Source of the DNA: VXMF01 sp965206775
Lineage (GTDB): Bacteria > Acidobacteriota > Terriglobia > Bryobacterales > UBA6623
Direction of reading: 5' to 3'
Assembly (NCBI GenBank): GCA_965206775.1
Contig: CBDBKU010000002.1
Location: 310,001 to 374,000 of the forward strand
DNA length: 64,000 nucleotides
Position numbers and translations under genes: made by a program. This document shows positions 8,546 through 16,836 of the stretch, in pieces; positions within the stretch are counted from its first letter, which is position 1, and each line of letters opens with the position of its first letter. Below the pieces are notes generated by a model. That model made no database searches and was not told the DNA's origin. It saw nothing but the letters and a program-made list of their open reading frames with translations.

Positions 8546-10182
8546 ATCCGGGCGTCGTCCGGCTCCTGGCGCAGACGATCCTGCTAGCGAGCGCTTGCCC
8601 GGCGGCTGGCGCGCCCATCGCTTACGTCGATGTGGCCGACCGCGCAGGCCTCCCCCATGAGTTTCCAAACGGGGGCGACGAGCAAAAGACATGGATCCTC
8701 GAGACAACGGGGAGCGGGGCTGCGTTCCTCGACTACAACGAAGACGGCCTGCAGGATGCCTTTCTCGTGTCCGGCAAAGGCGGCTCGAACCGGCTCTACA
8801 GGAACGCGGGCACCGGGCAGTTCGAGGACGTAACGGGCCGGTCCGGCCTGCTGAGCGAGGGCTGGGGGCAGGGCGTGTGCGCCGGCGATTTCGACAATGA
8901 CGGATTCACCGACCTGCTCGTGACCTACTGGGGCAGGAACCGGCTCTACCGCAATATCCGCGGACAGCGATTCGAGTCCGTCGCGATTCCGGATTCTGGC
9001 AGCTACAGCACGGGCTGCGCGTTTCTGGACGCCGACGCCGACGGCGACCTCGACCTCTTCATCGCGAACTACCTGCAGTTCGACTTCGAGACAGCCCCCG
9101 AGCCCGGCGACAACCCTTACTGCTTCTATCGCGACATGCCCGTGGCATGCGGCCCGCGCGGTCTTCCCTTCGCCCGGAACGAACTTCTCCGCAACGACCG
9201 GGAAGGGGGGTTCGCCGACGTCTCCGGCGCGAGCGGCATCGCCGGCCCCGCGCGCAACTACTCGCTCGGCGCCGTCACCGGCGACTTCAACGGGGATGGC
9301 TGGACCGACATCTACGTGGCTTGCGACCGGACCCCGTCGATCCTCTACGTCAACCAGGGCGACGGGACCTTCCGGGACGAGGCGCTGCTGCGGGGAACCG
9401 CGCGCGACGAGCACGGCGAAGCGCTGTCCGGGATGGGGGTCGCGGCCGCTGACTTCGACAGGGACGGCCTCGGCGACATCTTCCGCACGAACTTCTCGGA
9501 CGAGCGATCGACTCTCTACGCGAACCGAGGTGACGGGGATTTCGACGATGCCACAATCCATTACGGCCTTGGTGTAAACACGCGCTTCGTGGGATGGGGC
9601 ACGGCATTCCTGGACGTTGACAATGACGGCTGGCGCGACCTCCTTCTCGTCAACGGCCACGTGTTTCCGGAAGTCGAGAGCCTCGACGATGCTGACCTGC
9701 GGTACCGGGAGCGGCCAATCCTCTACCGCAACGTCGGCGGGAAGCGGTTCGAAGACGTGTCTCTTGCGGCTGGGCCGGGAATTCTCGCGCGGCGCGCGGC
9801 GCGGGGACTGGCAGTGGCCGACATCGACAACGACGGAAGGCTCGAAGCGCTGATCAACAGCCAGAACGAGAAGCCCGCGCTGCTAGCGCAGCAGGGCGCC
9901 GTCTCAGGGAACTGGATGATCCTCGATCTCGAGGGAACGCGATCGAACCGCAGCGCGATCGGAGCGCGAGTCCATGTCCGGAGCGCGGGAGGAGCGCAGC
10001 ACGGGGAGGTGCGAGGGGGCGGCAGCTACCTGTCTCAGCACGACCTTCGCATCCACTTCGGACTCGCGGGCGACGACTTCGCGGACCTCGAGATCCACTG
10101 GCCCAGCGGCGCAGTCCAGAGAATGGAACGAGTCCAAGCCGGTCGCGTCCTGGAGGTGCGCGAGCCCTCCAGCGACGACTGA
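8542..10182 (+). CDS. CRTAC1-family protein: FG-GAP/VCBS propeller plus ASPIC/UnbV
   Basis: A 546-residue exported protein starting at GTG, with a short signal peptide ending near ACPAAGA. Residues about 30-440 hold seven or so VCBS/FG-GAP repeats with calcium-binding loops of the DxDxDG type (DYNEDGLQD, DFDNDGFTD, DADADGDLD, DFNGDGWTD, DFDRDGLGD, DVDNDGWRD, DIDNDGR), predicting a beta-propeller. The C-terminal 80 residues are an ASPIC/UnbV domain (SAIGARVHV, GGGSYLSQHDLRIHFGLA, WPSGAVQR). Family members are secreted and may bind Ca2+ and carbohydrate or matrix; no enzymatic activity is established. It forms a unit with the overlapping TPR gene. Confidence 0.93.
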   Translation: MNPGVVRLLAQTILLASACPAAGAPIAYVDVADRAGLPHEFPNGGDEQKTWILETTGSGAAFLDYNEDGLQDAFLVSGKGGSNRLYRNAGTGQFEDVTGRSGLLSEGWGQGVCAGDFDNDGFTDLLVTYWGRNRLYRNIRGQRFESVAIPDSGSYSTGCAFLDADADGDLDLFIANYLQFDFETAPEPGDNPYCFYRDMPVACGPRGLPFARNELLRNDREGGFADVSGASGIAGPARNYSLGAVTGDFNGDGWTDIYVACDRTPSILYVNQGDGTFRDEALLRGTARDEHGEALSGMGVAAADFDRDGLGDIFRTNFSDERSTLYANRGDGDFDDATIHYGLGVNTRFVGWGTAFLDVDNDGWRDLLLVNGHVFPEVESLDDADLRYRERPILYRNVGGKRFEDVSLAAGPGILARRAARGLAVADIDNDGRLEALINSQNEKPALLAQQGAVSGNWMILDLEGTRSNRSAIGARVHVRSAGGAQHGEVRGGGSYLSQHDLRIHFGLAGDDFADLEIHWPSGAVQRMERVQAGRVLEVREPSSDD

Positions 10183-10208
10183 CCAGGGAAGCGAGGCCGC
10201 TCGAGGGG

Positions 10209-11423
10209 TCAGCATGCGGCCGAGCCGTTCGTCGGAGTCCGCCGATGCTGGCTGGCCGCCCGATGCACCTTGGCAATGGCTCTGGCGGCGTCCTCGGCAT
10301 CCTCCGCCGTTCCCATGAACAATCTCAGCGGGAGCCAGAACGAGTCCCGTGTCGCCTGCTCGGCAACCGGGCACGGGTCCGCCCTGTGCGGCAGTTGCCG
10401 AAAGACGGGATTCGCATACAGGGGATGCGGGTAGAACGGACGCACGGGAATGCCTTCGGCTTGAATCGCCCGGACGAAGTCGTCTCGACCCAGCCCGAAC
10501 GAGCTTTCATTCACGCGTCCGGGCACGATGTACCTGGTCTGGACCGTGGCGCCCTCCGGAGCTTGCTGCAGTTCCAGCCCGTCGACGTCGGCAAGAGCTT
10601 CTTTGAACCGAGAGAAGTTGGCTGCTCTGAGCCTGATCTGGTCCTGCAGTCGCCCCAGCTGGCCGCTTAGCAGCACGGCCTGCACGGAGGTCATGCGGAG
10701 GTTGGTCCCGACTTCGAAGTGCTCGAACCAGCCCCGGCCGGGAAGCCGGCCCGCATTCGCAATGGAGCGAGCCCTTGCCGCCAGTGTCTCGTCGCTTGCA
10801 ATCAGGATTCCTCCCTCGCCGGCCGCCATCGCCTTGGAGTTCTGAAAGCTGAAGACGCTGCAGGCGCCGAGGCCGCCGGCTCGCGTGCCGAACCACTCCG
10901 CTCCATGCGCATGGGCCGCGTCCTCGATCACCGAAAGGCCGCGATCCGCAGCGACGTCCGTCAGGCGGTCCATGTCCGCCACGACGCCTCCGAAGTGAAC
11001 CGGAATCAACGCCCGGGTCTCGTCGGAAACGGCTTCCGCGACCCGGATGGGGTCCATGTTGTAGGTATCCGCTTCGATATCGACGAACACCGGAGCGGCC
11101 CCGACTCGGCTGACGGCTAGCGCGGTGGCGACGAAGCTGTGCGCGGGCACGATCACTTCGTCCCCGGGGCCGATTCCCAAAGCGTGCAGCGCCAGTTCGA
11201 GGGCCATCGAGCCGCTGGAGACGGCAATGCCGAACGAGGAATCGTGGTATTGAGCGAAAAGTTCTTCGAACGCCTCGACGACTTCGCCGCCACCGCCCCA
11301 ATCGGAACTCGCGAGTACTTCGCGGACTCGCTCCAAGTCACCAGGACCGAGCGCCGGCCACGCCGGGTATGGCGCGCAGCGTACCGCCTCCCCGCCGTTC
11401 AAGGCCAGTTCCTGCCCGGACAT
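10209..11423 (-). CDS. DegT/DnrJ/EryC1/StrS-family PLP aminotransferase
   Basis: A 404-residue sugar-type aminotransferase fold I enzyme. Visible: GIAVSSGSMALELALHALG (PLP phosphate loop), VIVPAHSFVATALAV, VIEDAAHAHGAEW (Asp for the pyridine nitrogen), and the internal-aldimine region SVFSFQNSKAMAAGEGGIL, where Lys lies in the FQNSK motif. The C-terminus has the VRPFYPHPLYANPVF motif of this family. Enzymes of this type aminate keto-sugars for surface glycans or antibiotics, or act in amino-cyclitol synthesis; the substrate is unknown. I chose the ATG at 11423 (MSGQELALNGG); the frame stays open further upstream but without homology. It is divergent from the KDPG aldolase gene across about 160 bases. 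Confidence 0.9.
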   Translation of the reverse strand: MSGQELALNGGEAVRCAPYPAWPALGPGDLERVREVLASSDWGGGGEVVEAFEELFAQYHDSSFGIAVSSGSMALELALHALGIGPGDEVIVPAHSFVATALAVSRVGAAPVFVDIEADTYNMDPIRVAEAVSDETRALIPVHFGGVVADMDRLTDVAADRGLSVIEDAAHAHGAEWFGTRAGGLGACSVFSFQNSKAMAAGEGGILIASDETLAARARSIANAGRLPGRGWFEHFEVGTNLRMTSVQAVLLSGQLGRLQDQIRLRAANFSRFKEALADVDGLELQQAPEGATVQTRYIVPGRVNESSFGLGRDDFVRAIQAEGIPVRPFYPHPLYANPVFRQLPHRADPCPVAEQATRDSFWLPLRLFMGTAEDAEDAARAIAKVHRAASQHRRTPTNGSAAC

Positions 11424-11582
11424 GCCTTCCCCAGTGTAGTCAGCGGGGGCCGGCACCGGTCGGCCGGTGCGAGACCCATGCGCCCGGACGCCGAAGAGAG
11501 GTCCGCGCGGGCCGCAGTTCCTCGGTGGCGTTGCCGCGAGATTCGCGGCTCTGGTACTGTATCGGCTTAGGATTCGTGGACA

Positions 11583-12233
11583 ATGGCCAAGCAAGACGTC
11601 TTGAACACAATTCTGGATGCTGGCATCATCCCGGTCGTCCGCACAGACACCGCCAGCCACGCGCTGTACGCGATCGAGGCGATCCAGAGCGCGGGCATTC
11701 CGGTGGTGGAGGTCGCCATGACGACCCCAGGGGCGCTCAAGACCCTGGAAACGGCGTGCGACCGGTTCGGCGACAGTCTCATTCTCGGGGCGGGCACGGT
11801 TCTCGATGCCACGACAGCCCGCCACTGCATGCTGGCCGGAGCGGAATTCTGCGTCACGCCGGCGCTCGACGTCGAGACCATCGAGATTTGCAACCGCTAC
11901 TCGAAGTGCATTGTTCCGGGAGCCCTCACGCCAACCGAGATCCTGACCGCGTGGAACGCGGGGGCGACGATGGTCAAGGTCTTCCCCGTAGGCGCGCTGG
12001 GCGGCGCGACCTACATCAAGGCGCTAAAGGCGCCGTTGCCGCAGGTTCTGCTGGTGCCGACGGGGGGCGTCAATCTCGAAAACGCTCCGTCGTTTTTCCA
12101 GGCTGGCGCAAGCGCGGTCGCCGTCGGTTCCGACCTGATCAACAAGCGCTGGCTGATTGACCGTGAGTTCGGACGCATCCAGACCGCTGCGCGGGGATTC
12201 CTGGACATCGTGGCTGAATCGCGCGCGGCCTGA
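11583..12233 (+). CDS. eda: KDPG/KHG aldolase
   Basis: A 216-residue class I aldolase of the Entner-Doudoroff pathway, cleaving 2-keto-3-deoxy-6-phosphogluconate to pyruvate and glyceraldehyde-3-phosphate. The fold is a TIM barrel; catalytic residues are visible as Glu43 in VVEVAMTTP and Schiff-base Lys132 in MVKVFP, together with LGAGTVLD and the phosphate-binding VPTGGVN. Length equals that of the E. coli enzyme. The glycosyltransferase gene begins nine bases after its stop codon. Related aldolases accept hydroxy-oxoglutarate, and in acidobacteria they also serve uronate breakdown. Confidence 0.93.
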   Translation: MAKQDVLNTILDAGIIPVVRTDTASHALYAIEAIQSAGIPVVEVAMTTPGALKTLETACDRFGDSLILGAGTVLDATTARHCMLAGAEFCVTPALDVETIEICNRYSKCIVPGALTPTEILTAWNAGATMVKVFPVGALGGATYIKALKAPLPQVLLVPTGGVNLENAPSFFQAGASAVAVGSDLINKRWLIDREFGRIQTAARGFLDIVAESRAA

Positions 12234-12242
12234 GGTCGCCCA

Positions 12243-13265
12243 GTGGGCGATTCGATCCTTTCGCAGCTCGGCTCCGAACCGTCGATCGTTCTGGTGCGGC
12301 TCCGGTCGCTCGGCGACACTGTGCTGGCCACGCCGGCCTTCGCGATGCTGCGAAGGTCCCTCCCGGACGCCCGAATTCACGTCGCGATGGATGAGCGTTT
12401 CGCGGACGTTCTGAGCGGCCAGCCGGACATCGACGGGGTCCTCCGCATCAAGCCGGGAGCGGGGTTGGGGGAGAAGGCGCGCTTGCTGCGGGAGATTCGG
12501 GGCCGGCGGCCGAGCCTCTGCGTCGACATGCACGGCGGGTCGACCGCCGCGTGGATGACGGCTCTGTCCGGAGCGCGATGGCGGGCGGGATTCGCTCACT
12601 TCCGCCAATCCTGGGCGTACAACGTTCGCATCCCCCGTGCCCAAACAGTGCTCCGTCGCGCAAGCGACGCAAAGGTGCACACCGCCGAGCACCATGCGGC
12701 GGCAGTCGTCCACCTAGGCGCGACGCCCGACGAGATCCCGCCCGCCCGCCTTGCTGCCGGCTCGGCCGGGGACTCCTCGCCCTACGCGGTCATCCACACG
12801 GGAGCGGCGTATTTCACTAAGACCTGGTCTGTCGATGGCTTCCGCTCTGTGGCGCGGGAAATACGCGAGCGGCATCGGCTGGAACCCATTGTCGTAGCAG
12901 GCCCTGGAGAGGACGACCTAGCCGGGAAGTTCCAGAACTTTGCCGTCCGCAAGGGGCTGCCGCTGGACGGACTCGTGTCGTTGATCGCCGGAGCGCGGCT
13001 ATTCGTGGGCAATGACTCCGGCCCGGCGCATGTCGCGGCGGCCTTCGGCGTGCCGTGCGTCGTGATCTTCGGGTCCTCCGACTCAGCGGCGTGGCACCCT
13101 TGGAGGACTCCCCACCGCGTGGTCGAGTCGGCTTGGGACTGCAAGCCTTGCCCGGGCGACCGATGCTACGCGTTCGACGAGCCCCGCTGCATCCTGTCGG
13201 TGGGGCCGGCCGCGGTTTCCGGCGCGATCGCGGAACTACTGGCCGGGGGCGGGACCGCTAGCTGA
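12243..13265 (+). CDS. Glycosyltransferase family 9 (heptosyltransferase-like)
   Basis: A 340-residue protein starting at GTG. It has the GT9 N-terminal SIVLVRLRSLGDTVLATPAFAM, the PSLCVDMHGGSTAAWM segment and the C-terminal nucleotide-sugar motif VGNDSGPAHVAAAFGVPCVVIFG. The usual final features of ADP-heptose:LPS heptosyltransferases are there, including the Cys-containing SAWDCKPCPGDRCYAF segment. It probably adds a heptose or similar sugar to lipopolysaccharide core on the cytoplasmic face of the inner membrane. It follows eda by nine bases and its 3' end overlaps the convergent metW by eight bases. Confidence 0.9.
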   Translation: MGDSILSQLGSEPSIVLVRLRSLGDTVLATPAFAMLRRSLPDARIHVAMDERFADVLSGQPDIDGVLRIKPGAGLGEKARLLREIRGRRPSLCVDMHGGSTAAWMTALSGARWRAGFAHFRQSWAYNVRIPRAQTVLRRASDAKVHTAEHHAAAVVHLGATPDEIPPARLAAGSAGDSSPYAVIHTGAAYFTKTWSVDGFRSVAREIRERHRLEPIVVAGPGEDDLAGKFQNFAVRKGLPLDGLVSLIAGARLFVGNDSGPAHVAAAFGVPCVVIFGSSDSAAWHPWRTPHRVVESAWDCKPCPGDRCYAFDEPRCILSVGPAAVSGAIAELLAGGGTAS

Positions 13266-13884
13266 GCAAGTAAATGGCCGAGTCAGCGCGCATGTTCGGC
13301 CAAGCTCTGACCTGCTTCTTGCGGCTCAGAAAGTGGACATTTTCCGCATGCAGGCCTTCGCGCCGGAGCAGGTCCTCAAAATCCAGGATCGTGAGCACGC
13401 GGATATTGGGGGAGTCGTACCACCGATACGGAAGATGCCCTGTTCGGGGGGCTCTGCCGGTGCGCAGCAGGGAGAGACGCACGGACCAGTGCCCGAAATT
13501 CGGGAAGGCCACGATGATGCGCCGCCCCACCCGCCTCATCTCGCGCAACACCTTCAACGGCTGCTGCGCGACCTGCAGCGTCTGGCTGAGGACCACGTAA
13601 TCGAAGCACGCGTCCGGGTAGTCCGCCAGACCCTGGTTAATGTCTCCCTGGAAAACGGAGAGGCCGAGCTGGACGCAGCGCCGCACCTTTTCCGGCGCGA
13701 TCTCGACCCCGCGGGCCTGTACTCTCTTGTGCTGCACCAGCCACGCGAGCAGATCGCCCTCCCCGCAGCCAAGGTCAAGGACTCGCGACGAGTCGGCGAT
13801 CAGGTCGGAGATGATTCGATGGTCCTGGCGAGCCAGCGACTCCGGCACCAAGCCGGTATCCTCGGTCACCTCTACTGCCGGCAT
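13258..13884 (-). CDS. metW: MetW-like methyltransferase-fold protein
   Basis: A 208-residue Rossmann methyltransferase-fold protein with the MetW signature: RVLDLGCGEGDLLAWL (AdoMet motif I), RGVEIAPEKVRRCVQLGLSV, QGDINQGLADYPDACFDYV, VLSQTLQ, and GRRIIVAFPNFGHW near residue 125. MetW works with the acyltransferase MetX in methionine synthesis. MetX is normally adjacent; it is absent here, so metW is an orphan in this window. I chose the ATG at 13884 (MPAVEVTED), which matches family length; an upstream ATG at 13947 would add 21 residues. Confidence 0.88.
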   Translation of the reverse strand: MPAVEVTEDTGLVPESLARQDHRIISDLIADSSRVLDLGCGEGDLLAWLVQHKRVQARGVEIAPEKVRRCVQLGLSVFQGDINQGLADYPDACFDYVVLSQTLQVAQQPLKVLREMRRVGRRIIVAFPNFGHWSVRLSLLRTGRAPRTGHLPYRWYDSPNIRVLTILDFEDLLRREGLHAENVHFLSRKKQVRAWPNMRADSAIYLLS

Positions 13885-13900
13885 CGGACCAATTACCAGA

Positions 13901-15133
13901 TTATAGGGGCGAATCGGCTGGAACGGGAATGTCGATGCCGATCGCATCGTGGTCGGAAAGGGGCGGCACGCGCCCCTCGCGGAACTCGTGCAGCACGATC
14001 GGCGAGACGGCCTTCACGCCTCGCACCGCGAACCAGTCGATTTTCAGGGGACACTTGCCATCGAACTCTCGCAATGCCCAGCGAATGAAGTCGAAACACC
14101 ACTCCGGCACCCACTCGCGCAGGTTCTTGTGCGTTTTTGCGTCCTGGACGTCATAAGACGTCGTCCTCTCGTCGAGCAGGTTGGCTCCGCGCCAGTCGAA
14201 CCCGTGCTCGTCGAGCAGGCGGAACAGTTCCCTCTCGAAGTACGTGTAGGGCCGCAGGAAGTGATTCCGGATCGTGTTGCGCGCGCCCAGCATCACGCGA
14301 ACCCAGTATCCGACGATGGCCGCGCGGGCGCTCGATGAGTCGAAAGTCGTCGTATTCCAGTCACCGCCGATTACCGCGGGGCCGGTGGCGGAAAGCCCGT
14401 CAATCACCGCCCGCATCTGGTCGCGACGGTGACGCTGGCGGGATTGCGCGTCCAAGTGGACGGAGCAGACCGTGAGATCCAAGCCCGGAAGCTCGATCTC
14501 GGCCACGACCGCAGCTTGCTGGCCGAGGCGCTTCTCGCGACCGCGCATCTTGTCCTTCCCGTTGCCAAGCGCGATTGGTCGGGCATTCCGGATCGGGTAG
14601 CGGCTGAGGATGGCATTGCCGTGCAGTCCCAGAGCATTCTCGCCTTCAACCTCGTTCTCGACGCCGGCGCCCTTGGCCAGGTTCAGATAGCACGGAGAGA
14701 ACGCGTAGTCGAGGCGGAGGTCGCGGGCCAGTTCGCGGGCGACATTTCGATTCCGCGAGCGGGCCATGCCCACGTCGGTTTCGGTCAGAAGGTACACGTC
14801 AGCCGATGCCAGGTACGGATGGCTTCTGATCGCATCCAGCTGGCCTTCGTACTCGATGCCTCGTTCGAGGTTCCAAGCAACGAGACGGTAGCACGGCTTG
14901 GGACAGGCGCCTGGCGGGGCGAAACTGCCGACCTCGGTGGTTCCCAGTACCCGATCCGCGAGCGGCCGGATTTCCTGATATGTAGGGTGGTCCAGCAGGT
15001 CGGGCGTCGACCGGCACTCGGCGAGTTCGCCGAACCGAGGTCGCAATCGCTCCCGCACGATCCGGGCGACCTCGTCATGGGCGAGCCCCTGTGCAGGTGC
15101 GGAAGCGACCGCCTCGCTGAGTTGCGGTTCCAT
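13901..15133 (-). CDS. Endonuclease/exonuclease/phosphatase family protein
   Basis: A 410-residue cytosolic EEP-superfamily protein. The fold's metal-dependent motifs are in order: RLVAWNLERG (Asn), DVYLLTETDVGMAR (Glu), CSVHLDAQSR (His), AVIGGDWNTTTF (Asp/Asn) and PPLSDHDAIGIDI (catalytic Asp-His). An extra 80-residue N-terminal extension contains ARIVRERLRPRFGELAE. The substrate could be nucleic acid, inositol phosphate or a phospholipid headgroup. It is divergent from a decayed RsmE copy. A frameshifted copy of its first 120 or so residues lies at 16473-16786 next to the intact rsmE. Confidence 0.88.
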   Translation of the reverse strand: MEPQLSEAVASAPAQGLAHDEVARIVRERLRPRFGELAECRSTPDLLDHPTYQEIRPLADRVLGTTEVGSFAPPGACPKPCYRLVAWNLERGIEYEGQLDAIRSHPYLASADVYLLTETDVGMARSRNRNVARELARDLRLDYAFSPCYLNLAKGAGVENEVEGENALGLHGNAILSRYPIRNARPIALGNGKDKMRGREKRLGQQAAVVAEIELPGLDLTVCSVHLDAQSRQRHRRDQMRAVIDGLSATGPAVIGGDWNTTTFDSSSARAAIVGYWVRVMLGARNTIRNHFLRPYTYFERELFRLLDEHGFDWRGANLLDERTTSYDVQDAKTHKNLREWVPEWCFDFIRWALREFDGKCPLKIDWFAVRGVKAVSPIVLHEFREGRVPPLSDHDAIGIDIPVPADSPL

Positions 15134-15183
15134 CCTTCAGTCTATCGACGAGGTTCCGGGCGGTCGGGGCGCGCTGGTGAAGG

Positions 15184-15457
15184 ATGGCACTGCGCCGCGC
15201 CTTTGTTGACTGAGTTGCAGGCGCCGAGGGCCTTGGGACGGGGTGTCTGGCGCATCATCCGAGGTGCGACGCGCGCCCGGGGATGCGCAGTCCCGGATCG
15301 AAGAAGCGCTGCCGGAGCCGGCTCGGCCACCATCGAGCTCCCTCGACTCGAATGGGCGATCGAGAAGCAGACGGAGCTGGGAGTGCATTCCCTCACTCCA
15401 GTGGCGGTGGCGCGCAGCGGGACAATGCTCTGCGCAGCAGCGAGAAGGGTTCGCTAG
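15184..15457 (+). pseudogene. Decayed rsmE copy
   Basis: The DNA from 15184 matches the start of the intact rsmE at 16837: it begins MALRRAFVD and then hits TGA at codon 10. About 110 bases later a frame reads IELPRLEWAIEKQTELG, then VHSLTPVAVARSGTMLCAAA, parallel to the intact protein's IKFPRFEWAIEKLTELG and VHAVTPVVAARSDTSLCAAA. The segment between is deleted and shifted, and everything after CAAA is missing, replaced by the nucleotidyltransferase tail. It cannot make a SPOUT enzyme. It is half of the duplication described in findings. Confidence 0.85.
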
Positions 15458-16062
15458 CGCTCCGGACCTCTCGCGCGGGCGATCCGGCTCGCCCGGCGAT
15501 TCGTGGCGGGCACGCTCACGCAGGTCTTCTTCCAGCACCTGGCGGATCAGATCTACAGCGCTCGCTTCCTTTCTCCAAGGAATGGCGTCGTGGGGGAACA
15601 CCGCGTCATGGATCTCGCGGAGCTGGCGCGGGGTACGCACTTCCAGCTCTCGCAAGAGAATCTTGATGTCGTCCTCGTCGGTGTTGCGGCCGGCCCGGAC
15701 CTTCATCGCGAGCAGGTGGCGCGCAGAAGCTCCTGTCACCACGAGGTGGGGCGGGCCGAAGAGCGTGACGGCCGCCTTGTCGGGCCGGCCTGGCAAGACG
15801 GCGACGCTCCGAACTTCGTCGTTCAGCCAATCCGGGGGAGCCGGTGATCCCGCGCGACGTCGCCCGCAGCTTCCAGAACGGCGTCGCGCTCGTCGATCAT
15901 CAGCGCGTCCACGTCGAGAGTCGACAGGCTCCGCCGGTGCTCGAGGATCATCGCGGCACCGCCCCCAACGTACACGTGGCCCTTCAACCCGCGCTCGCGC
16001 AGCCGCTCGGATAGCGCCTCGAAAGCCCGCATGACAGCATCCTTGTCAAGGGATCCAGGCAT
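15458..16062 (-). pseudogene. DUF6036-type nucleotidyltransferase, frameshifted toxin-like gene
   Basis: The first frame (from 16062) encodes MPGSLDKDAVMRAFEALSER, then VYVGGGAAMILEHRRSLST and LDVDALMI: a minimal nucleotidyltransferase with the GG...D-x-D core. It ends in DHRLPRIG and stop. The next frame continues PPDWLNDEVRSVAVLPGRPD, ASARHLLAMKVRAGRNTDEDD and IKILLREL, so one C appears missing from a C-run near 15831-15840. With one extra C the two parts form a complete DUF6036 protein of about 200 residues. Its native stop is unclear because the frame runs on into the antisense of the rsmE remnant. It overlaps the preceding antitoxin-like gene by 17 bases. A sequencing error cannot be excluded. 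Confidence 0.7.
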
Positions 16063-16465
16063 GCTTCTCCCCGCCCCGCGCGTCCAAGTCCCGGGGGTCC
16101 GGGAACGCTCCGTGCCGGACGAACGCGGGCGGAGCGTAGAGCACGGAATCCAACGCGATGCTACGGACCGAGGAAAGCACCCAAGGCACGTCGAGGAATC
16201 GCTCCGGCTCTTCGATCCATGCCGGCACGGGGTAGGCGTGCATGAGGGCGATATGCTCCGTCACGGCGGCCAGCAAGGCGTCCCAGCGGGTGCCCGTCAG
16301 CGGAGCGGGATCCTGCAGGGCCGCGATCTGGAGATCCTGCGGCAATTGATGGAAGCGCCGGGGAAGATCGTGCATCAGCATCCTGCATCGAGTGGCGTCG
16401 TCCGGGGCCTCCCAGATGACACGGCTGTAGCCCTCCACGCGGGAATCCGTTTCCACCGCCCTCAT
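16046..16465 (-). CDS. Antitoxin-like partner of the nucleotidyltransferase
   Basis: A 139-residue cytosolic protein with the stretch WDALLAAVTEHIALMHAYPV, then PAWIEEPERFLDVPWVLSS, and a C-terminus SVLYAPPAFVRHGAFPDPRDLDARGGE. I associate this pattern with the small gene that precedes DUF6036/AbiEii-like nucleotidyltransferases in toxin-antitoxin-like pairs. It is upstream of, and overlaps by 17 bases, the frameshifted nucleotidyltransferase. The role as antitoxin is inferred from order and overlap only. The frame is intact, which is what one expects if the toxin was lost first. Confidence 0.6.
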   Translation of the reverse strand: MRAVETDSRVEGYSRVIWEAPDDATRCRMLMHDLPRRFHQLPQDLQIAALQDPAPLTGTRWDALLAAVTEHIALMHAYPVPAWIEEPERFLDVPWVLSSVRSIALDSVLYAPPAFVRHGAFPDPRDLDARGGEKHAWIP

Positions 16466-16472
16466 TTTGCCT

Positions 16473-16786
16473 CTATTCCGAAGCCTCTAGATGATGGGCT
16501 GGAGCAGCGCCTTGCATGCCCCGATCGAGGCTCCACCAGTCAATAGCGCCGCCTGGGAAGGCACCAGGCGGGGCGAGACCGCCAATCTCCTCTGTCCCGA
16601 GGACCCGCTCCGTGAACGGCCGGATCTCGCGTGCGAAGAATGGTTCGGTAGCTCGGGCGTCGACTGGTAGTCGGCGAGGTCGCGAAACCGGGGCCGCAAT
16701 CGCTCCCGCACGATCCGAACGTCGTCGTCGCGGGCGAGTCCCTTTCCCGGCGTGGAAGCAACCGCCTCGCCGAGTAGCGGGTCCAT
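16473..16786 (-). pseudogene. Truncated, frameshifted copy of the EEP phosphatase gene
   Basis: From the ATG at 16786 it reads MDPLLGEAVASTPGKGLARD, then VRIVRERLRPRFRDLADYQS, nearly the N-terminus of the intact gene at 15133. It then shifts frame and reads REIRPFTERVLGTEEIGGLA, then PPGAFPGGAIDWWSLDRGMQ, equivalent to intact residues about 55-95. All catalytic motifs beyond the first Asn region are missing; it stops where the antitoxin-like gene begins. It has no catalytic potential. Confidence 0.85.
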
Positions 16787-16836
16787 CCGCCAGTTTATCC
16801 ACGAGATCCCGGCCGGTCGGGGTACGCTGGTGGGGG

